Assembly: GCA_028095005.1 (NCBI GenBank)
Contig: CM051460.1
Coordinates: forward strand, 162,931,461 to 162,995,460
Source: Rhynchospora pubera
Taxonomy: Eukaryota > Streptophyta > Magnoliopsida > Poales > Cyperaceae
Length of the DNA: 64,000 nt
Direction of reading: 5' to 3'
This document shows, piece by piece, positions 56,247-64,000 of this stretch. Positions within the stretch are counted from its first letter, which is position 1. The number at the start of each line of letters is the position of its first letter. Under the pieces are notes generated by a model. The model was not told the DNA's origin. It ran no database searches and worked only from the letters and a program-made list of their open reading frames with translations. The position numbers and the translations under genes are program-made.

Positions 56247-59200
56247 CAACTACAGGAAAGTGCAGCAATTGCATGGGCACTTCTCAGTTGCATCAGTAAC
56301 ACAAAATCAATTGCATCGGCATATATTTTGCATCCATACGACCAATGCAATAAAGACGGTTACATCAAGACTATCGTTGCCAATAACTTTTATTCTATTG
56401 CATAGGCAAGTTTGATGCAATTGACTAACAGTTGCATCGGGTTAAACTGATGAAACTGATTACCAAATTCATTTAAGTCGGATGGGTCATGTTGCTCTTT
56501 TATTTATTATTTGCAAAGGCAAAATCGATGTAATTGAATATCAATTGCATAAGCGAAGTCGTTGCAATTGATATTTTTAGTTGCATCCGCACAACTCATG
56601 CAACCAGATATGGACTTATATCAAGACAATAAAAAATATTTTTTCCAATTGTTTTTGGTTAAATGGATTGTGTAGTGTTTTTTTTTTTAAAGTTTTGTAC
56701 TTAATAAAATTAAAATGATAAAAGAAAAAAAGTAGTATATATTTATGAATAACTTTTAATTTACAATTTTATGACCCGAGTTTAATTTACTTTCTAATTA
56801 TTAATATTTTTCTTTTACATTAATATATTTATTAATTTTTCCTATTTTTTGTAACGTTTCATATATGTATTCTAGAACTTTTGAATGAAACTTTTATCTC
56901 CTTACCAAAGGACTAAAGAGTTTTACACGACAAAAGTGTGAAGCAGCAATATTTGAACATAAAAACCCGATCGATCTGAATGACAAATCAAAATGCTAGA
57001 CTCTGAAAAATATTTGAAGATGTACATAATATTGTGTGCAAACAAATTGTCCTTCACATAAGTGTTTTAATACTTAAATATAGCATTCCTAATTTAATTA
57101 TACTTCAATAAAAACATAAAAAAACATATGAACAAAAAGAAAAATTATAAAAATGAATTACGTAATCTATGAACTTTTTATTCCAATCAATGCTAGTAAT
57201 ATTGCAAAAATGTTCGACTTGCACTCTCTTACAGAATGAAATGGTATCAATTACCGTAATATGTCAAGGTATTCTCAGCATCATTTTATAAAAACGATAT
57301 AATTTTTTTCATTTATTGTTTATTCTAATTAAATTAAATACGAACGTTAACAATTTGGAATCTATCTATGATTCTATTGTCTCGTGCAGTACGATTTTAA
57401 TTATTATTTATTATTTATAGATCAAGCTTTTGTTAGTACTAGAAAAGATGCCCTCAACACGTGGGAAAATAAAAAAAAAAAATGTTGATATTATTTTTTT
57501 GTTATATATAAAATGTTACATTTTAGACAATAAAGATATGCTAAAATCAATAATTTCATTTATATTTTAAATAAATAGCTAATTTTATAGTAAATTATAT
57601 TTTTTTTAAAGTAAAGTCTAACCTTGATCTTGACCACTGATCTAATCAAATTACACAAATCAATGATCCGTAATTGATATAAAAATTATTTACATCCTTT
57701 TATCTTACAAAGTTTACTCGTTTTATATGACAAGTTTACTCCTTTTATATTATATCGGTGTTTTATAAGTAGTATAGATATAGATATAATACTCTTGAAG
57801 ATACAATGGCCAAAATGGTGGATTTATTACCAAAATTTACAATTCAATTGATACATTTGTTTTTTTTTTTTAATCACTCAAAATACGCTGTCCAAAAATC
57901 AGTATTAGTTACCATTCATTCACTTATTAAAATTCTCATATGACTAAAAAGTTGGCCTTTTTGAGTGGATATCTCCTATATGTTTTCAGAAGAATACAGT
58001 TACATGATATGCTAATAACAATATTATCTCTTCGTTGAAAATAATAAAATATTTTTTTATTTCCATACTTCTGATGCAATTTTAATGTAAATATTACCAT
58101 ATTGCTAGAACTCTTGCAATATAATGCAACATCTCATGACACTAGAAATAAGGTATCCTTATTTATGAATTATAATAGTTTCAATTTCTACATCCAGGGC
58201 CAGGCTCACATTTTTTTTTATTCTTTTGAATGAAAATATTATCTGTGGTATCATTGCAATAATTTTATATCTTGATATAATTTTAATGTCTAGAATATCA
58301 AAATATAAAACAAATCATGGTTGCCTCAATTAGCTCCAAAAATATTAATTTGTTTGATGTGTTTCATTAAATTTAAATTTAAAATTATACATCAAATTTG
58401 TTGCTACTATTGTTAAAATATATAATTTATCAACAAAAAAGTTTACTTTTCTCGCAAAGTCATAAGATGATCTAGGATTGATCAAATTAATTTTTATAAT
58501 CATACATAAACGATGTTAGCAAGAAATACAATTAGAAATTTACTAATTTTAATTCTAAATCTATAATCTAAAATGCTAGAAAATCATAAGTATTGATAAA
58601 AAAAAAACTATATAGTGCCAAATAACATGCATATATAAATTTGAAACTATGATTTATAAAAAATGAACTGGCTAATTTTAATTTTAAATATATAATATAA
58701 AATAATAATTACTATTAGTATTGGTATATAAATTGTAGGACAAAGAATATGCGTATATGATTTTTAATTTGATTTATAATAAATGAACTCTAAATTTTGA
58801 TTTTGAATCTATAATCTAAAATCTAATTTTTATTTATTAAAATAGAGCATAGAAAATCACATTGTAGTGATCAAACGATTCAAGCTAGTTGAATAAACTA
58901 GCAAATATAAAAGAGAAAATCTAGAAGTAGTGTAAAAGTTATTTTGCAAAAGGCGAGGAAAGATCAAAACTTTGTTCCAAATTTTTTTTATATATAAAAT
59001 TCATACTTAAAATTTATTCCGAAAGTGTACCACTACTATTATAAAAAAATATATAAATTATCAACAAAAAATTAGCTTTTTCCTTATTGTTGTAAGATGT
59101 CCTAGGATAAGTCAGATTACTTTTCTATACGAATAAATGACAAATAAAAGCTAGTAATTTAAGTAAAAATGTACAATTTTGCATTTTAAATCTAAATTCT

Positions 59201-62200
59201 AAAATATTTAACGATCATGACTACCTCAATCCTAAAAAATGATGGTGTCAAAAATATATGCATGTATCAATTGAAAATTAACATATATTAATTAAAATAA
59301 AATATAGATGATTATAAGAAAATTAATGATCAATAGATTTTAATTGAATAAACTTGCAAATTATAAGAGAAACTATTAAATCTATTTAAAATGGACTCTA
59401 TATTTCTGGAATAAAGTTATAATATTTCATTGAACATCTCTTGCTATCATAGGATGTTCCAGGCTTAATCAATTTTTGACATACATATTGATGATATCAT
59501 AATACAACTACAAAAAGGCATTTGATATAAATAATAAATTTAATTATTAATATATAACAATAAATATCAATGTATTCAGAAAGTATATTTATAAATTCTT
59601 CAATAAAATAATATATTTTTTGTTTATTTATATTTATGTAGGAAGTTCCGATCTAGTAAAATATATCTCATTAATCAATAAATTAAGTTTTTTAAAAAAA
59701 TCTCTAGAAATAAATTAAAATTATTTAACTAGATATTGTAGGAAAAAAATAATTTTAAATTTTAAAATGCACTCAATCAACCATATTGATTCATCAAATT
59801 CAGAGTATTTACGATCCCTTTTTATTAAAAAAATATTAATGGAATGAAATGGTAGATTGAAGGAAACCGCAGCTCATATTATGATGAGTTTTTCGTTTAG
59901 CAAATAAATTAACTAAAACAATTAAATTATATGCGTTAGGGATAACTAAAAAATAACTTAAAGTATCAATATTTTTGAAAGAATAAGTATTAAATCATTT
60001 ATTTTCTCAATTATAAGTAATTGAATTCTTTATTAATTGTAATATTGTCATAATTTTCAATATAGATCCGCTACATAAATAAGTTTTTTTTTTAAGTATA
60101 ATCTAACATTGAAAAAAAAACAAAAGCATATTGATATCAGCAATCTTTGTACTTGACAAAAATTCAAAAGTCTTGTGAAGATAAATTGGAAAGAAGATGG
60201 AAACGTGTGCAATTAAATAATTAAATGATTAATTCCTGGAGTAAAAAAGGAATTAAAAGAAAATTCAGGAAGGAAATGCGTTGCAAATAAAGTAATAACT
60301 AAATGAGATATAGCTGGAATTAAGGGAATTATTAAAGTGTAAATGTTGCAACGAAAAATTAAAGGAAAGAATCATTCTGCAAAATAAAACAATTTCCTTA
60401 CTGAAATTTGCTTATAATTAATAATCAGCATAAATTGCGTGCCTACAAAAAATTAGAGAACAAAACTTGAGATTAATTCTATTTCAGATTTTATAAAACT
60501 AGATCCTTCAGTTGTGGCTTCGCCACAACCTGAAATGGTACGTGTATCAGTCAAGATTGCAATAATAAAATGTTATGCCACACTTGAAGTCTATTATTTT
60601 ACGTGTTTTATTCATTAACATCAACATGATAGTAGTATTTTTGGAGTAAAATTATATATATACATACAAGGATAAAATTATCACATACAAAAATAAAATT
60701 GAGCAGTTAAAATATTTAGACTGTTTCTTAATTTACTACAATAAGAGTGGTGCAAGTCGAAGATTAATCAAATTAAAAAAAAGGTTAATCAAATTAAAAT
60801 AAAAGTGGCAAAAAAGTAATTGCATGAACATATGAAAAATATTCTAGTAGCCTAAAGCCAGGATTGGCCATGGGAATCTGCATCTTAATCGGCACCATTT
60901 GGCTTGCATGTTGTCAAAGCTATGAAGCAATTTGCAAGTCCAATCGGCATCCTATCTATCCCATTTCGGAGTAATTCATCCAACTTTGAAAGTTTGGAAC
61001 AATCTGTGCTATGATTTTAGGCTTGAAAATGAGACCATGAACTGACAAATTAATAAAACATATTTGAGAACATTTTTTTAATTTGCTAGCATGCCATACC
61101 AGCGCAATCTCTAATCTCTTAGATTTAAAATTTCTCAATACGTACAATATGTAGTCTTATTTTGCGGAATGAATTGTGGGTTGTGGCATTATTTTGATAA
61201 TTGATACTTCAGTTTTTTGTAGACCATTCTTTGATTTTTTTCAATAAAGTTTGGACGATGATGATTTTAGACATTTTGGCCAAATAATTTTTTAGAACAT
61301 CTTCTAGGCCAATTGCAAATTGAGCATATTTCTCACATTCACATTTTGGCCAAATCATTTTTTAGAACATCCTCGATCGACTCCTTGTCATAAGGAGAAC
61401 AACATAGAAACATAGACGAAGGCCAAAACTATCACTGGATCTTTGTTGAGGAAGAACGGAAGACGTTTTCTCTCCTTCACTCCATTAGAAAAGTGGGAGA
61501 AATAACAGGGAAGAGGAAATCTTTTTTTTTTTATTTCTAATTTACAAAAGGAGGGCGCAACATTTGTTATTGAAACCAAATCTAGATGAGCCTCATATGG
61601 CTGGAGAACAATAGGAAAAATATCAATAAATTCAGGTGTCAGTAGTAGAATAGGAGCACATAGAAAGAAAGAAACATAAATGCTTGTGAACCCACCCCTA
61701 TGCAACCTAATCTATAACGAATCACAATAACAATAAAATTCGACTTACAGTCATTCAGTTGCAAACAAAATAATGGGACACAATAAATCCCAGTGATTTA
61801 CGCTATATGCATATAGACGCAGAATAGAGTACGAATTTGATAGACCAGGAGATGCATGGTTCCACCTCAAATTAATGAAAAACACGACCCTGCCAAGGTT
61901 CACTGCACATGGTGCACACAAATCCAACAAAAATGTCATTTCCTCCTCATAGGTCCACATGAGTTCACCTTCACGCAACTTTTCATACAACGACTTATAT
62001 TACCTATTGTATGGATCAGATTGACCCGTGACACATTACCTCCACAGAGAAGTGCCAGGAAAAACAAAGCCGTGCACTGTTCATTCAACATTCAGGATAT
62101 ATGATTTTTAGAATTCCATGAATATACAGTCTTCCTTCATTACAATGGATCTGAAATTCAAAATATATCAAATGCACTAGGTAATTATCGCCTCTCTGTT

Positions 62201-63953
62201 TCCATTCTCTGTTTCCATTTCTGTATGTTTTTGTTTTAATAGCTACCTCTCTCACCTCCTAGGTTTTAATGATCGTCTTCCTCTTGCTCCTCTATTCTCC
62301 GTTAGAGAACCCCTCCTATGAGGCACTCCGATCAGAGAAATCATCTCTGGCGCATCAGCCTTTGAGATTTTCTCTCCGGCGTTGTCATGTTCATCAAGTT
62401 CAATCCTCTCTCTCTTTTTTTTTTGTATTTTTGTTCTTGCTTGTGAGCGTGAAAAAATGGCGGTATCCATTATTTGATTTGTATTTTTGGTTACATATCG
62501 ATTGTTAATTTTATTACAATTACAATTTTACAATTTCGCTAAAAAGATTGAGAATGGATGAATAAATATTGATGTTTCAGGGATGCTGGCAGATCAGTGG
62601 AGTCACTGGCTTTCATAATTGCTCATGAGATCTCGCTGTGTAATTCGCTATGCTTAGCTACTCGTGAGGTATTTTGTCTTAGGAACTTGCTTTTACATTG
62701 TTTATTTTTTAATTATTTTAGGTTCTTTTCTTATTAATTAACAGTTATTGTCAATTTGTTGGAAAAAAAATTGCAGTAATGCTTTCAAGTTTCAACAAGG
62801 TTGCGGTAGTTTCAACAAGATATGGAGTCAAGAAGGCTGCGGTTGAGGAAATCGATTTCATTGAAAGTCAAATAATGTATTCTTGTTAAAATCGATTGGT
62901 CTATGCTTTCAGAAAAATTGTACTTAAATAAAGTAGATATTTAGGTCCAATTATTTTTAGAATCAAATATTTTCATTTCTATCTGTTCCTTTTTTATTTA
63001 TTGTTTTTCTTCTTCTTATTCTTGAGATGTAAGTTAAATTGTTTGAATTGCTTAGAACTATAAATTTTCTCCCAAAAAATATGTAAATATTTCTCGAACC
63101 ATGATTACCGTTGAATATTAGTGATATATATATATAACTAGATACAGCTGAAAAATTATGTGTTATACCTAAATTGGTGCATTAATAAACTTTAATTGGT
63201 TTATTATCATAAAATAATACAAATGGTTCACTAATAAAATTGAATTTTTTTATTGAAATAGTTGGAAATTAAATTTCAAAATGAATTAAAGAGTAAAATT
63301 AATCGCATCCGTCATGCTTATGCTAATTAAGTCAATTGCATCGATATAATGAAACAAATACAAGCAGTCGTATCGAGTAAACGGATGCTAAAGAAATGAA
63401 CAGTTTGCTAAGTCCATGCAAAATAATAAAGTTACATCGGTAGATCGAATGCAAAAGATGTCAGTTGCATGGACTAATTTGATGCTAAAGAAGCCAATTT
63501 CCTCAGCAAAATGAATGCAAAAATCGTCAATCGCATCAACCTAACTCATGCTACATGTTTCAAGTGCATCGACCAAGAAGATGCAACAAATGTCAATTTC
63601 ATCGTCTAATCCCTTGCTAAAGAAGTCAATTGTCTGGGCAAAACAAATGCAAAAGAAATTGAGTGCATCAATTCAACCCATGCTAAAAAGGTCAAATGCA
63701 TCTACTATGCATATGCAAATTAAAGCCAATTGCATCCGACAAACCCATGCAAAACACATCAGTTGCATCTGTTATGTCCATGCAACATTGCATCGGTTTA
63801 ACGAATGCAAATAAAATGCCCATGCAATCGAACATTTGCAAGGAAGCCAGTTGCATCGGCCAAATTGCATCAGTATAGCTGATGCAGAATGCATGTTGCA
63901 TCAGTACTGCGGATGCAGCCAGCCCATGCAACTGCTGCACTTTCCTGTAGCGG
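56247..63953. mobile_element. CACTA-like DNA transposon, about 7.7 kb, without visible transposase
   Basis: The left end CTACAGGAAAGTGCAGCA followed by ATTGCATGGGC (from 56250) is matched in inverse orientation by the right end (GCCCATGCAAC, TGCTGCACTTTCCTGTAG, ending 63950). CRCTACAGGAAA-type termini are usual for CACTA (En/Spm) elements, though the outermost bases (CAACTACAGG and CCGCTACAGG) differ and no 3-bp duplication is certain. Both subterminal zones (56262-56600 and 63300-63930) are dense in TTGCATC / GATGCAA words in both orientations, as expected for transposase-binding repeats. The interior is very AT-rich and shows no TnpA/TnpD-like frame. It would be a large defective element with other insertions. 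Confidence 0.65.
60499..60529 (-). mobile_element. Helitron-like 3' terminus on the minus strand, inside the CACTA-like element
   Basis: On the minus strand the hairpin GTTGTGGC, loop GAA, GCCACAAC (plus-strand 60511-60529) is followed 8 nt later by CTAG and then T (60499-60502). The layout is the same as at 21165-21193. The 5' end could not be found to the right. Confidence 0.5.
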
Positions 63954-64000
63954 ATTTGGAATTCCCTTTTGCTTGTCCAGGGTTAGAGAACTGTCTCTTT
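63954..64000. other. Right edge, flank of the CACTA-like element
   Basis: The last 47 bp contain no recognisable feature. Confidence 0.4.

Noticed and set aside
63548..63940. Open frames with repeated Met/Gln/Cys residues on both strands
   Set aside because: They are translations of the TTGCATC/GATGCAA subterminal array of the CACTA-like element.

Overview
This window is nuclear DNA of a flowering plant, almost certainly a eudicot. It is AT-rich and its genes have GT-AG introns. The gene families are plant-specific (CYP709-type P450, FAR1/FRS, plant SEC3), and the retrotransposons are typical of plants (Copia with an initiator-tRNA-Met primer site, L1- and RTE-type LINEs, CACTA, hAT, Mutator-like and Helitron-like ends). 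I see no bacterial, organellar or CRISPR features. All boundaries were read by eye; no alignment or search was run.

The backbone is a local tandem family of three plus-strand cytochrome P450 genes of the CYP72 clan, closest to CYP709. CYP709-1 (11734-15315; 5 exons, 518 codons) and CYP709-2 (36264-41509; 5 exons, 519 codons) have open frames and all P450 signature motifs. CYP709-3 (43806-51243) is a pseudogene keeping only exons 1 and 2; exon 1 is frame-disrupted and intron 1 holds a 6.4-kb Copia element. That Copia element is itself interrupted by an RTE-type LINE, and a sister LINE copy lies in intron 1 of CYP709-2. The upstream regions of copies 1 and 3 are also paralogous, and indels between them reveal a 195-bp MITE and a 543-bp insertion.

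Region by region: 1-2970 is AT-rich, ending in an LTR-like block; 2971-4120 is a broken L1-type LINE; 4121-8190 is a tandem array of a 172-bp satellite (about 23-24 copies). From 8191 to 11733 is non-coding DNA and the CYP709-1 upstream region. From about 16.2 to 29.6 kb is a mosaic of gene pieces: short-chain dehydrogenase, SEC3, an Ulp1/C48 protease with an intact catalytic triad, an ARGLU1-like first exon, a FAR1/MULE fragment, coiled-coil exons and a hAT BED finger. From 29.6 to 36.2 kb are transposons: a Mutator-like element with about 100-bp TIRs and a 10-bp TSD, an LTR-like region with GGGCCGC palindromes, and a hAT-like element with an 8-bp TSD. After the P450 cluster come a 1508-bp solo LTR (52213-53720) full of GTACAACGC palindromes, and a roughly 7.7-kb CACTA-like element (56247-63953) with subterminal TTGCATC arrays and no recognisable transposase.

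The P450s are the only genes likely to form a working unit: ER-anchored mono-oxygenases of unknown substrate, duplicated locally and eroded by retrotransposons. I found no clearly new multi-gene system. The least explained signals are the palindrome-studded LTRs, the gene-fragment mosaic around an apparently intact Ulp1 domain, the isolated 172-bp satellite island, and the two Helitron-like 3' ends.
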